Below the pieces are notes generated by a model. The model did no database searches. It worked only from the letters and a program-made list of their open reading frames with translations, and was not told the DNA's origin. 64,000 nucleotides of DNA, taken from the NCBI RefSeq assembly GCF_000876015.1, contig NZ_BBQM01000001.1, positions 62,001 through 126,000 of the forward strand. Direction: 5' to 3'. This DNA comes from Cupriavidus basilensis (lineage in GTDB: Bacteria; Pseudomonadota; Gammaproteobacteria; Burkholderiales; Burkholderiaceae). Within the stretch, counting starts at the first letter, position 1; every line of letters starts with the position of its first letter. Of this stretch, positions 17,678 through 25,906 are shown one piece after another. The position numbers were made by a program, and so were the translations under genes.

Positions 17678-19216
17678 ATGAAATCCTGGTTCAAGCGCAT
17701 CCTGACAACCGGCGCCGTGGCGCTGGCCCTGGGCACGGCCGGCCTCGGCCTGGCCACGCAAGCCGTGGCGCAGGACAAGCCTGCCGCCGAAGCGTCGGCC
17801 CCGGCCGCCGCTGCCGCGGCACCCGCGCCCGCGCCCGCAGCGGCCGCGCCTGCCGCACCGGCCGCCGCCGCACCGGCCGCCGCGCCCGAGGCTGCCCCGG
17901 CACCCGTGCCCAACAAGGGCGACACCGCCTGGCTGCTGGTCGCGACCGCCTTCGTCATCCTGATGACGCTGCCCGGCCTGGCCCTGTTCTACGGCGGCCT
18001 GGTCCGTTCGAAGAACATGCTGTCGGTGCTGATGCAGTGCCTGGTGATCTTCTCGCTGGTGTCGCTGCTGTGGGCCATCTACGGCTACAGCTTCGCCTTC
18101 ACCGAGGGCAACGCCTTCTTCGGCGGCACCGACCGGCTCTTCATGAAGGGTCTGGTTGCCGACGCCGTGACCGCGACCTTCAGCAAGGGCGTGGTGGTGC
18201 CGGAACTGGCCTTCTTCGCCTTCCAGTGCGCTTTCGCGGCGATCACCTGCGGCCTGATCATCGGCGCCTTCGCCGAGCGCGCCAAGTTCTCGGCGGTGCT
18301 GGTGTTCGTGGTGCTGTGGTTCACCTTCGCCTACATCCCGATGGCCCACATGGTCTGGTTCTGGCCGGGTCCTGACGCCTACACCGACGCGGCAGCAGGC
18401 GCGGCGGCCACGGCCAAGGGCGGCTGGCTGTTCCAGAAGGGCGCGCTCGACTACGCCGGCGGCACGGTGGTGCACATCAACGCGGCCGTGGCCGGCCTGG
18501 TGGGTGCCTTCATGTTCGGCAAGCGCATCGGCTTCGGCCGCGAGGCACTGCGTCCGCACAGCCTGACCTTCACGATGGTGGGTGCTTCGCTGCTGTGGTT
18601 CGGCTGGTTCGGCTTCAACGCCGGCTCGGGCCTGGAAGCCAACGGCGGCGCCGCGCTGGCCTTCGTCAACACGCTGCTGGCCACCTGCGCCGCGGTGCTG
18701 GCCTGGACCTTCGGCGAGTGGATCAGCAAGGGCAAGCCGTCGATGCTGGGCGGTGCCTCGGGCGCCGTGGCCGGCCTGGTGGCGATCACCCCGGCGGCCG
18801 GCTTCGTCGGCCCGATGGGCTCGATCGTGATCGGCATCGCCGCGGGCCTGCTGTGCCTGTGGGGCGTGACCGGACTGAAGAAGCTGCTGGGCATGGACGA
18901 CTCGCTGGACGTGTTCGGCGTGCACGGCGTGGGCGGCATCCTGGGTGCGCTGCTGACCGGCGTGTTCGCCGCGCCGAGCCTGGGCGGCACGGGTGTCTAC
19001 GACTACGTGGCCAACAAGGTCGCCGACGACTATTCGATCGCCGGCCAGGTGTGGATCCAGTTCGAAGGTGTGCTGACCACCATCGTGTGGTCCGGCGTGG
19101 TGGCCTTCGTGGCCTACAAGCTGGTGGATATGCTGATCGGCCTGCGGGTGCCGGAAGAAGAAGAGCGCGAGGGTCTGGACATTACCTCGCACGGCGAGAC
19201 CGCGTATGAGGCCTGA
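17678..19216 (+). CDS. amtB: ammonium transporter AmtB
   Basis: A 512-residue inner-membrane ammonium channel. It has a signal-like N-terminus (residues 1-31, ending AVAQD) and an Ala/Pro-rich linker at about 32-78, longer than in E. coli AmtB. The eleven-helix Amt core then begins at DTAWLLVATAFVILMTLPGLALFYGG. The core has the signature FAYIPMAHMVWFW and DYAGGTVVHINAAVAGLVGA, containing the first pore histidine, and FGVHGVGGILGALLTGVFA, with the second. The C-terminal tail (RVPEEEEREGLDITSHGE) is the part that meets GlnK. An intrinsic terminator follows at 19270-19294. Confidence 0.96.
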   Translation: MKSWFKRILTTGAVALALGTAGLGLATQAVAQDKPAAEASAPAAAAAAPAPAPAAAAPAAPAAAAPAAAPEAAPAPVPNKGDTAWLLVATAFVILMTLPGLALFYGGLVRSKNMLSVLMQCLVIFSLVSLLWAIYGYSFAFTEGNAFFGGTDRLFMKGLVADAVTATFSKGVVVPELAFFAFQCAFAAITCGLIIGAFAERAKFSAVLVFVVLWFTFAYIPMAHMVWFWPGPDAYTDAAAGAAATAKGGWLFQKGALDYAGGTVVHINAAVAGLVGAFMFGKRIGFGREALRPHSLTFTMVGASLLWFGWFGFNAGSGLEANGGAALAFVNTLLATCAAVLAWTFGEWISKGKPSMLGGASGAVAGLVAITPAAGFVGPMGSIVIGIAAGLLCLWGVTGLKKLLGMDDSLDVFGVHGVGGILGALLTGVFAAPSLGGTGVYDYVANKVADDYSIAGQVWIQFEGVLTTIVWSGVVAFVAYKLVDMLIGLRVPEEEEREGLDITSHGETAYEA

Positions 19217-19269
19217 TCGTAAAGGTGTTGTGCTGGAGAGCTGATTGGGAATCTTCTCTCAGGAGTTTC

Positions 19270-19294
19270 GCCCGGCCTTGTGCCGGGCTTTTTT
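19270..19294 (+). terminator. intrinsic terminator of amtB
   Basis: A 7-bp GC stem (GCCCGGC / GCCGGGC) with a 5-base loop is followed by six T residues, about 55 bp after the amtB stop. It closes the porin-glnK-amtB operon. Confidence 0.85.
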
Positions 19295-19444
19295 CATTCT
19301 GGTGCCGGCATCGTGGCGGCTTTGGCGCCGAACCTGCCGGCATCGTGCGCCGCTGGCGCCCGGCGGTGCCTTACGCACACTGCCGGCATGGACTTTTCGC
19401 CAAGTGCTTAAATCCGATCTTAAAAAGCTTCAATTGTTTTAGGG

Positions 19445-19549
19445 GGGCGGCGCACATACAGTGCGAGTGAGGCAGTTTCCTCCACCTGCAGAACGCTCCC
19501 CGTATCTGTCAGGCCATTTGAAAGCGCGACGAACGTCGCGCTTTTTTTT
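19445..19549 (+). ncRNA. candidate small RNA ending in a strong terminator
   Basis: Between the amtB terminator and gshA lies 541 bp with no credible gene, yet it holds a second, strong intrinsic terminator at 19523-19549. Nothing codes upstream of that terminator as far as 19295, so the simplest source is a short transcript. AT-rich sequence at 19408-19440 could hold a promoter; the exact start is not determined. The predicted RNA (about 105 nt) carries TTTCCTCCACC at 19476-19486, an anti-Shine-Dalgarno-like segment common in regulatory sRNAs, flanked by short complementary arms. A leader for gshA ended by attenuation is the alternative. Confidence 0.45.
19523..19549 (+). terminator. strong intrinsic terminator
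   Basis: A perfect stem (AGCGCGACG / CGTCGCGCT, 9 bp) with a tiny AA loop runs directly into eight T residues. The opposite strand lacks a long T run, so it works on plus-strand transcripts. Confidence 0.88.
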
Positions 19550-19757
19550 GTCCCGGCGCCCCGGCGCGGCCCTCGGCCCGGGAGGCTGGCGGCTGGCGCG
19601 CGGTCCCCTTTGCGTCCCCCTTTTAATCCGGCCCGCCACCCCCATATTCTTCATCCTCTTGCCGGTGCTCGCATATGCTTATTCAGGCGGCGCCAGCAGC
19701 CAATTGGCCGTTCCTCTACAATCTGGGCGAACGATAAAGACGATCAATAGGATGTAT

Positions 19758-21053
19758 ATGGTCCCGCATCTCATCACCGCGCTGAACGGTCCGCTGCTCG
19801 AACTGGAAAAAAAGATCCTGGACGCGACGCCGTCCATCGAGCGCTGGTTCAGGCTGGAATGGCAGGAACATACGCCTCCGTTCTACTGTTCGGTGGACCT
19901 GCGCAACGCCGGTTTCAAGCTGGCCCCGGTCGATACCAACCTGTTCCCGGGCGGCTTCAACAACCTCGCGCCGGAGATGCTGCCGCTGGCGGTGCAGGCC
20001 GCGATGGCCGCGATCGAGAAGATCTGCCCGGACGCCAAGAACCTGCTGCTGATCCCCGAGCGCCACACGCGCAACATGTTCTACCTGCAGAACGTGGCGC
20101 GCCTGTCGCTGATCATGCGCCAGGCCGGGCTCAACGTGCGCCTGGGCTCGCTGTCCGAGGACATCACCGAGCCCACCCCGATCGAGCTGCCCGACGGCCA
20201 GACGCTGGTGGTCGAGCCGCTGGCGCGCCTGGGCGTGCGCGGGCGCCGGCTGGGCCTGAAGGACTTCGATCCCTGTTCGATCCTGCTCAACAACGATCTC
20301 TCGGCCGGCATCCCGCCGATCCTGGAGAATATCAACGAGCAGTACCTGCTGCCGCCGCTGCACGCGGGCTGGTCGACGCGGCGCAAGACCAGCCACTTCG
20401 CCGCCTATGACGAGGTGGCCAAGAAGTTCGCCAAGCTGATCGACATCGACCCGTGGATGGTCAACCCGTACTTCGCCAAGTGCTCGGGCATCGATTTCCA
20501 CGAGCGCGTGGGCGAGGAAGCGCTGGCCGACTCGGTCGAGGCGGTGCTCAAGAAGATCGCCAAGAAGTACCGCGAGTACGGCATCAAGGAAACGCCCTAC
20601 GTGGTGGTCAAGGCCGACGCGGGCACCTACGGCATGGGCATCATGACCGTGCGCGACCCGTCCGAGGTCAAGGGGCTGAACCGCAAGGAACGCAACAAGA
20701 TGAGCGTCGTCAAGGAAGGCCTCGAGGTCAACGACGTCATCATCCAGGAAGGCGTGCACACCTTCGAGAAGGTCAACGAGGCGGTGGCCGAGCCGGTGGT
20801 GTACATGATCGACCGCTACGTGGTCGGCGGCTTCTACCGCGTGCACACCGGCCGCGGCAACGACGAGAACCTGAACGCGCCGGGCATGCATTTTGTGCCG
20901 CTGGCGTTCGCGCCCAATGGCATCCCGGACAGCCATGCCAAGCCGGGCGCGGCGGTGCCGAACCGTTTCTACATGTATGGCGTGGTGGCGCGGCTGGCCC
21001 TGCTGGCGGCCTCGCTGGAACTCGAGAAGACCGACCCCAATCCGATTCTGTAA
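19758..21053 (+). CDS. gshA: glutamate--cysteine ligase (acidithiobacillus-type GshA)
   Basis: The first step of glutathione synthesis: ATP-dependent joining of glutamate and cysteine. The 431-residue protein belongs to the GshA family typified by Acidithiobacillus (TIGR02049-like), not the E. coli type. Landmarks are VDLRNAGFKLAPVDTNLFPGGFNNL near 40-65, a central LIPERHTRNMFYLQN, and KADAGTYGMGIMTV. The ATG at 19758 is favoured because AGGA at 19749-19752 is correctly spaced; an ATG at 19752 is also in frame, and the frame is open upstream without support. gshB follows after 75 bp. Confidence 0.93.
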   Translation: MVPHLITALNGPLLELEKKILDATPSIERWFRLEWQEHTPPFYCSVDLRNAGFKLAPVDTNLFPGGFNNLAPEMLPLAVQAAMAAIEKICPDAKNLLLIPERHTRNMFYLQNVARLSLIMRQAGLNVRLGSLSEDITEPTPIELPDGQTLVVEPLARLGVRGRRLGLKDFDPCSILLNNDLSAGIPPILENINEQYLLPPLHAGWSTRRKTSHFAAYDEVAKKFAKLIDIDPWMVNPYFAKCSGIDFHERVGEEALADSVEAVLKKIAKKYREYGIKETPYVVVKADAGTYGMGIMTVRDPSEVKGLNRKERNKMSVVKEGLEVNDVIIQEGVHTFEKVNEAVAEPVVYMIDRYVVGGFYRVHTGRGNDENLNAPGMHFVPLAFAPNGIPDSHAKPGAAVPNRFYMYGVVARLALLAASLELEKTDPNPIL

Positions 21054-21128
21054 GGCGGCGCCGCCCCCGGCGGCGCCCGACGTGCCGCGCGACGCGCGCG
21101 GCGATCCTGTCACCCGGGACGAGCCATC

Positions 21129-22082
21129 ATGCGCATTCTGTTTATTACCGACCCGCTGGACACCTTCAAGACCTACAAGGACTCCACCTACGCCATGATG
21201 GTGGAGGCGGCCGCGCGCGGCCACGCGCTGTTCGTCTGCCTGCAGTCGCAGTTGTCGCTGTCGGCGCACCAGGTCGAGGCGGTCACGAGCCCGCTGCAGC
21301 TGACCGGCGACGCCCATGACTGGTACCGCGCCGGCGAGCCGTCGCTGCAGCCGCTGACCGGCTTCGACGCGGTGCTGATGCGCAAGGACCCGCCGTTCGA
21401 CATGGAATACGTGACCAGCACCTGGCTGCTGGAGTTGGCCGAGTCGCATGGCGCCAACGTGTTCAACAAGCCGCAGGCGGTGCGCGACTTCTCCGAGAAG
21501 CTGGCGATCGCCAAGTATCCCCAGTTCATCACGCCGACCCTGGTCACGCGCGATGCCGAGCGCATCCGCGCGTTCCACGCCGAGCACCGCGACGTCATCC
21601 TCAAGCCGCTCGACGGCATGGGCGGCATGGGCATCTTCCGCGTCGGCGCGGACGGCCTGAACCTCGGCTCCATCATCGAGACGCTGGGCGAGAACGGCGC
21701 GCGCACGCTGATGGCGCAGCGCTACATCCCCGAGATCAAGGATGGCGACAAGCGCATCCTGCTGATCGGCGGCAAGCCGGTGCCGTATGCGCTGGCGCGC
21801 ATTCCCAAGGACGGCGAGGTGCGCGGCAACCTGGCCGCGGGCGGCACCGGGCGCGCGCAGGAGCTGTCGCGGCGCGACCGCGAGATCGCCGAGGCGCTGG
21901 CGCCGGGGCTGTGGCAGCGCGGCCTGCTGCTGGTGGGGCTGGACGCGATCGGCGACTACCTCACCGAAGTCAATGTGACGAGCCCGACCTGCTTCCAGGA
22001 AATCACGCAGCAGACCGGCTTCCGGGTGGCCGCCATGTTCATCGACGCGCTGGAGCAGGCGGTGCAGGCCCGCGCGGCCTGA
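21129..22082 (+). CDS. gshB: glutathione synthetase GshB
   Basis: The second step of glutathione synthesis: ATP-dependent addition of glycine to gamma-glutamylcysteine. The 317 residues match the family. The N-terminal substrate domain has MRKDPPFDMEYVTSTWLLE. The ATP-grasp part has LKPLDGMGGMGIFRV and ends LTEVNVTSPTCFQEI, the metal- and substrate-binding stretch. It directly follows gshA, so the pair forms a glutathione operon. Confidence 0.96.
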   Translation: MRILFITDPLDTFKTYKDSTYAMMVEAAARGHALFVCLQSQLSLSAHQVEAVTSPLQLTGDAHDWYRAGEPSLQPLTGFDAVLMRKDPPFDMEYVTSTWLLELAESHGANVFNKPQAVRDFSEKLAIAKYPQFITPTLVTRDAERIRAFHAEHRDVILKPLDGMGGMGIFRVGADGLNLGSIIETLGENGARTLMAQRYIPEIKDGDKRILLIGGKPVPYALARIPKDGEVRGNLAAGGTGRAQELSRRDREIAEALAPGLWQRGLLLVGLDAIGDYLTEVNVTSPTCFQEITQQTGFRVAAMFIDALEQAVQARAA

Positions 22083-22167
22083 GCGCCCCGCCGGAGGCGG
22101 GGCGTCCTGGCCGATTCGCGGGCTGGAGTGCCTGCTACAATCGCGTCAATCCAACGGATTCACCACC

Positions 22168-22623
22168 ATGGCAGGCATCCTGATCATCGCGCACGCCCCG
22201 CTGGCTTCGGCATTGCGCGAGTGCGCCGCCCACGTCTACTGCGGCCAGCCGCAGCGGCTCGAAGCGATCGACGTCATGCCCGACGCCGAGCCGGCCGCCG
22301 TGCTGGCCGAAGCGCGGCGCCGCCTGGCGGAAATCTGCGAGGACAACGGCGCGCTGGTGCTGACCGACATCTTCGGCGCCACGCCGGCCAACATCGCCGC
22401 GCGCCTGGCCGAGCCGGGCCGCGTCAGGGTGCTCGCCGGCGTCAACCTTCCCATGCTGGTGCGCGCCATTTGCTACCGTACCGAGAAGCTCGACCAGCTC
22501 GCCCTCAAGGCGCTGGCCGGCGGCTCGCAAGGGGTGCTGCAGGTAGGCTCCACCACCGTCCAGAACCAGATCGCAAATCATCCCGACAAATATGCTGCAG
22601 AGGGACACCAACATCATCAATAA
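22168..22623 (+). CDS. PTS EIIA component, mannose family
   Basis: A 151-residue EIIA(Man)-type protein with phosphorylatable His9 (LIIAHAPLA) and the family motif LTDIFGATPANIA near 65-78. It receives phosphate from HPr. With no IIB, IIC or IID permease nearby, it probably works in regulation rather than sugar uptake, as in other betaproteobacteria that keep a truncated PTS. Its end overlaps the HPr start by 32 bp, indicating translational coupling. Confidence 0.92.
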   Translation: MAGILIIAHAPLASALRECAAHVYCGQPQRLEAIDVMPDAEPAAVLAEARRRLAEICEDNGALVLTDIFGATPANIAARLAEPGRVRVLAGVNLPMLVRAICYRTEKLDQLALKALAGGSQGVLQVGSTTVQNQIANHPDKYAAEGHQHHQ

Positions 22624-22861
22624 GCTCGGGCTGCATGCCCGCGCTTCCGCCAAGCTGACGCAGCTGGCGGGCAGTTTCGTGAGTCAGGTCAAGATGTCGC
22701 GCAATGGCCGGCAGGTCGACGCCAAGAGCATCATGGGCGTGATGATGCTGGCCGCGGGCATCGGCTCGACCGTGACCATCGAGACCGACGGGCCCGACGA
22801 GCAGGAGGCGATGGACGCGCTGCTGGCGCTGATCGCCAACCGCTTCGGCGAGGGAGAGTAA
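22592..22861 (+). CDS. ptsH: HPr phosphocarrier protein
   Basis: An 89-residue HPr. The phospho-site His15 lies in NKLGLHARASAKL, and the HPr-kinase site Ser46 in AKSIMGVMML. It shuttles phosphate from EI to EIIA. It lies between the EIIA gene and ptsI. The Ser46 motif implies that an HPr kinase acts elsewhere in the genome. Confidence 0.95.
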   Translation: MLQRDTNIINKLGLHARASAKLTQLAGSFVSQVKMSRNGRQVDAKSIMGVMMLAAGIGSTVTIETDGPDEQEAMDALLALIANRFGEGE

Positions 22862-22997
22862 AGGCCCGAGCGGGACCAGGCGGCGGCAGCGTCCGCCACG
22901 GCGCGCCCGGCCGGGGCCGCCTCGCCGCGTTCCGCAACGGCTCCTGAGGCTGCTGGCCCTGGCCAGATTTCTTTAAACGTTCCTGACGGAGCGGTAC

Positions 22998-24782
22998 ATG
23001 CCATTTGCCCTGCACGGCATCCCGGTCTCGCGCGGCGTCGCCATCGGCCGCGCGCATCTGCTGGCGCCTGCCGCGCTCGATGTTTCCCATTACCTGGTCG
23101 ACGAAGACCGGCTCGACGACGAGGTCGAGCGCCTGCGCTCGGCGCGCGCCGTGGTGCGCGCCGAGCTCGCCGCGCTCAAGCGGGACCTGCCGCGCGAGGC
23201 GCCCGAGGAGATGGGCGCCTTTCTCGACGTGCACGCGATGATCCTCGACGACGAGGCGCTCGCGCGCGAGCCCGAGGCGCTGATCCGCAACCGCCGCTAC
23301 AACGCCGAATGGGCGCTGACCACGCGGCTCGAAGAGCTGATGCGGCAGTTCGACGAAATCGAGGACGAGTACCTGCGCGAGCGCAAGGCGGACATCCGCC
23401 AGGTGGTCGAGCGCATTCTCAAGGTGCTGGCCGGCGCGGCCATGCTGGCGCCGGCCCCGGCGCCGCCGTCCTCGCTGGCGCCGGACGGCGAGCCCGCGCC
23501 GGGCGTGATCGTGGTCGCGCACGACATCGCGCCGGCCGACATGCTGCAGTTCCGCCATACCGTGTTCCACGGCTTCGTGACCGACCTGGGCGGGCGCACC
23601 TCGCATACCGCCATCGTGGCGCGCAGCCTGGACATCCCCGCCGCGGTGGGCGTGCAGAGCGCCAGCGAACTGATCCGCCAGGACGACTGGGTCATCATCG
23701 ACGGCGACGCCGGGCTGGTGATCGTGGACCCGTCGGCGATCATCCTCGAGGAATACCGCCACCGCCAGAGCGAGCGCGCGCTGGAGAAGAAGCGCCTGCA
23801 GCGCCTGCGCCATACGCCGGCGGTGACGCTGGACGGGCTGGAGATCGACCTGCTGGCCAACATCGAGATGGCCGAGGATGCCAGCGCGGCGCTGGCCGCG
23901 GGCGCGGTCGGCGTGGGCCTGTTCCGCTCCGAGTTCCTGTTCATGAACCGGCGCGGCGAGCTGCCCGACGAGGAGGAACAGTTCCAGGCCTACCGCGGCG
24001 CCGTGGATGCCATGCACGGGCTGCCGGTCACGATCCGCACCATCGACATCGGCGCCGACAAGCCGCTCGACGGGCGCGACGGCAGGGACGGGCGCGGCGA
24101 TCGCGGCGACGACTTCGAGACCGCGCTCAACCCGGCGCTGGGCCTGCGCGCGATCCGCTGGTCGCTGTCCGAGCCGACCATGTTCCTGACCCAGTTGCGC
24201 GCGCTGCTGCGCGCCTCGGCGTTCGGGCCGGTGCGGCTGCTGATCCCGATGCTGGCGCACGCGCGCGAGATCGACCAGACCCTGGAGCTGATCGCCCAAG
24301 CCAAGCGCCAGCTGGCGGCGCGCGGCCAGGCCTTCGACCCCAACCTCAAGGTCGGCGCCATGATCGAGATCCCGGCCGCGGTGCTGATGCTGCCGCTGTT
24401 CCTGCGGCGCATGGATTTCCTCTCGATCGGCACCAACGACCTGATCCAGTACACGCTGGCCATCGACCGCGCCGACAACGCCGTGGCGCACCTGTACGAC
24501 CCGCTGCACCCGGCCGTGCTGCAACTGATCGCGCGCACCATCCGCGAGGCCAACCACGCCGGCGTGCCGGTGGCGGTGTGCGGCGAGATGGCGGGCGACC
24601 CGGCCATGACGCGCCTGCTGCTGGGCATGGGCCTGCGCGAGTTCTCGATGCATCCCTCGCAACTGCTGCGGGTCAAGCAGGAAGTCCTCCACGCCGACTG
24701 CCAGCGCCTCGAGCGCCTGGTGGGGCAGGTGCTCGAGGCCTACGAGCCGGACGAACTGGCCTGCGCGCTCAAGCAGCTCTGA
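22998..24782 (+). CDS. ptsI: PTS enzyme I (phosphoenolpyruvate-protein phosphotransferase)
   Basis: A 594-residue enzyme I that autophosphorylates from PEP and passes phosphate to HPr. The active-site His203 lies in GGRTSHTAIVAR. The PEP-binding TIM barrel has GLFRSEFLFMNR, LSIGTNDLIQYTLAIDR and the catalytic cysteine in VAVCGEMAGDP. The length is slightly above E. coli EI (575). The insert DGRDGRDGRGDRGDD at about 358-372 is a low-complexity extension. It lies 136 bp after ptsH. Confidence 0.96.
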   Translation: MPFALHGIPVSRGVAIGRAHLLAPAALDVSHYLVDEDRLDDEVERLRSARAVVRAELAALKRDLPREAPEEMGAFLDVHAMILDDEALAREPEALIRNRRYNAEWALTTRLEELMRQFDEIEDEYLRERKADIRQVVERILKVLAGAAMLAPAPAPPSSLAPDGEPAPGVIVVAHDIAPADMLQFRHTVFHGFVTDLGGRTSHTAIVARSLDIPAAVGVQSASELIRQDDWVIIDGDAGLVIVDPSAIILEEYRHRQSERALEKKRLQRLRHTPAVTLDGLEIDLLANIEMAEDASAALAAGAVGVGLFRSEFLFMNRRGELPDEEEQFQAYRGAVDAMHGLPVTIRTIDIGADKPLDGRDGRDGRGDRGDDFETALNPALGLRAIRWSLSEPTMFLTQLRALLRASAFGPVRLLIPMLAHAREIDQTLELIAQAKRQLAARGQAFDPNLKVGAMIEIPAAVLMLPLFLRRMDFLSIGTNDLIQYTLAIDRADNAVAHLYDPLHPAVLQLIARTIREANHAGVPVAVCGEMAGDPAMTRLLLGMGLREFSMHPSQLLRVKQEVLHADCQRLERLVGQVLEAYEPDELACALKQL

Positions 24783-24783
24783 C

Positions 24784-24807
24784 AACCCTGTCCACCTTGG
24801 GGTTTTT
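24784..24807 (+). terminator. weak intrinsic terminator after ptsI
   Basis: A 5-bp stem AACCC/GGGTT with one extra wobble pair, a loop of about 10 bases and five T residues begins 2 bp after the ptsI stop. It may act together with the large hairpin that follows. Confidence 0.5.
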
Positions 24808-24808
24808 C

Positions 24809-24844
24809 TGCCGGATACCACGCCCGCGGGCGCGGTATCCGGCA
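24809..24844. repeat. 36-bp inverted repeat with perfect 11-bp arms
   Basis: The outer arms TGCCGGATACC and GGTATCCGGCA are perfect, and the inner GCCCGCGGGC is itself palindromic, so nearly the whole element folds. No T run follows on either strand. It could be an RNA 3' stabiliser or a protein site between ptsI and bfd. Confidence 0.65.
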
Positions 24845-24930
24845 CTTCAAGATAGCGCTGTGACGCCTCCCGCATGCCGGCAACGCCGCCCGAGTGGCGC
24901 TTTCCGGGCATGTACCCTTTGTGGCTTAAT

Positions 24931-24949
24931 GGGAATTGTTATCATTTTC
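24931..24949. promoter_or_regulatory. Fur box upstream of bfd
   Basis: On the minus strand GAAAATGATAACAATTCCC matches 14 of 19 positions of the Fur consensus GATAATGATAATCATTATC. It is 68 bp before the bfd start. Iron repression of bfd by Fur is known in other proteobacteria. Confidence 0.65.
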
Positions 24950-25017
24950 GATCTCTGATATTCTGACGTACATCGCGGGTGACATGCCGGTGTCACCCCT
25001 GCCCCAAGGAGGGATTT

Positions 25018-25314
25018 GTGTACGTTTGCATCTGCAACCAGGTTACCGACCGAGAAATCCATGGCGCCGTGCATCTCGGCGTGGAAACGCTCGACGAACT
25101 GGCGGAAACGCTGGGCGTGGGCACCTGCTGCGGGCGCTGCCGCGATTGCGCACAGCAGGTGCTGTGCGAAGGCGTGGCCGCGGTGCGCAGCGTCACGGTC
25201 GCCACCATCCAGATGGTGGACATTTCGTCCTGTTCGTCCTCAGGTCCGCGTGCCATAATGGACACTCGGGACCCGGCAGTCGCGAACGACCAGCAAACCG
25301 AGCTGGTTGCCTGA
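25018..25314 (+). CDS. bfd: bacterioferritin-associated ferredoxin Bfd
   Basis: A [2Fe-2S] protein that reduces bacterioferritin so that iron is released. The BFD fold is seen in [14 protein letters not shown] (Cys4, Cys6) and [16 protein letters not shown], giving the C-x-C...C-x2-C ligand pattern. The start is GTG at 25018, set by AAGGAGGG at 25006-25013. At 98 residues it has a tail longer than E. coli Bfd (64). A Fur box lies upstream and bfr downstream, a matching pair for iron storage and release. Confidence 0.93.
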   Translation: MYVCICNQVTDREIHGAVHLGVETLDELAETLGVGTCCGRCRDCAQQVLCEGVAAVRSVTVATIQMVDISSCSSSGPRAIMDTRDPAVANDQQTELVA

Positions 25315-25319
25315 ACTCG

Positions 25320-25346
25320 CCCGCAACTTCCAGGTTGCGGGGCGTT
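25320..25346 (+). terminator. hairpin with T run between bfd and bfr
   Basis: CCCGCAAC-TTCCAG-GTTGCGGG is an 8-bp perfect stem followed by GCGTTTTCC. It lies 5 bp after the bfd stop and probably terminates or attenuates readthrough into bfr. Confidence 0.65.
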
Positions 25347-25366
25347 TTCCCATTTCCAGACTGCAT

Positions 25367-25396
25367 GCGGCGCATCTTGCGCCGCTTCGCGTTTTT
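25367..25396 (+). terminator. second hairpin with T run upstream of bfr
   Basis: GCGGCGC-ATCTT-GCGCCGC is followed by TTCGCGTTTTT. It is the second of two terminator-like hairpins in the 112-bp bfd-bfr gap; the bfr ribosome binding site follows within 25 bp. Confidence 0.55.
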
Positions 25397-25426
25397 GCGG
25401 GGTTCCGATGCTACAGGAGCCTCCAA

Positions 25427-25906
25427 ATGAAAGGTGACAAGAAGGTCATCCAACACCTGAACGCGCAGCTCAAGAACGAGCTGACCGCGATCAACCAGTA
25501 TTTCCTGCACGCCCGCATGTACCGTCACTGGGGCCTGAAGAAGCTCGGCGAGGTGGAATACAAGGAATCCATCGGCGAGATGAAGCACGCCGACCGCCTG
25601 ATCGAACGCATCCTCATGCTCGACGGCCTGCCCAACCTGCAGGACCTGAACAAGCTGCTGCTCGGCGAAGACACCCCGGAAATGCTCAAGTGCGACCTGA
25701 AGCTCGAGCAGGGCGCGCACGCCACGGTCAAGGAAGGCATCGCCTACTGCGAATCGGTGGGCGACTACGTCAGCCGCGAGATCCTGGTCGACATCCTGAC
25801 CGACACCGAAGAGCACATCGAATACCTGGAAACGCAGATCGACCTGATCGACAAGGTTGGCCTGCCGAACTATCTGCAATCGCAGATGGAGCCGGGCGAG
25901 CTGTAA
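25427..25906 (+). CDS. bfr: bacterioferritin Bfr
   Basis: A 159-residue subunit of the 24-mer haem-containing iron store. The haem ligand Met52 (IGEMKHADR) is present, and so are ferroxidase ligands Glu18, Glu51, His54, Glu94 and His130. At position 127, where E. coli Bfr has Glu, the sequence is Thr ([12 protein letters not shown]), with Glu at 128 and 129. The ATG at 25427 follows AGGAG, and the frame is open upstream without support. It is paired with bfd. Confidence 0.95.
   Translation: MKGDKKVIQHLNAQLKNELTAINQYFLHARMYRHWGLKKLGEVEYKESIGEMKHADRLIERILMLDGLPNLQDLNKLLLGEDTPEMLKCDLKLEQGAHATVKEGIAYCESVGDYVSREILVDILTDTEEHIEYLETQIDLIDKVGLPNYLQSQMEPGEL

Noticed and set aside
19461..19757. N-terminal extension of gshA
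   Set aside because: It crosses a strong intrinsic terminator, has low-complexity residues, and the conserved protein begins at MVPHL.
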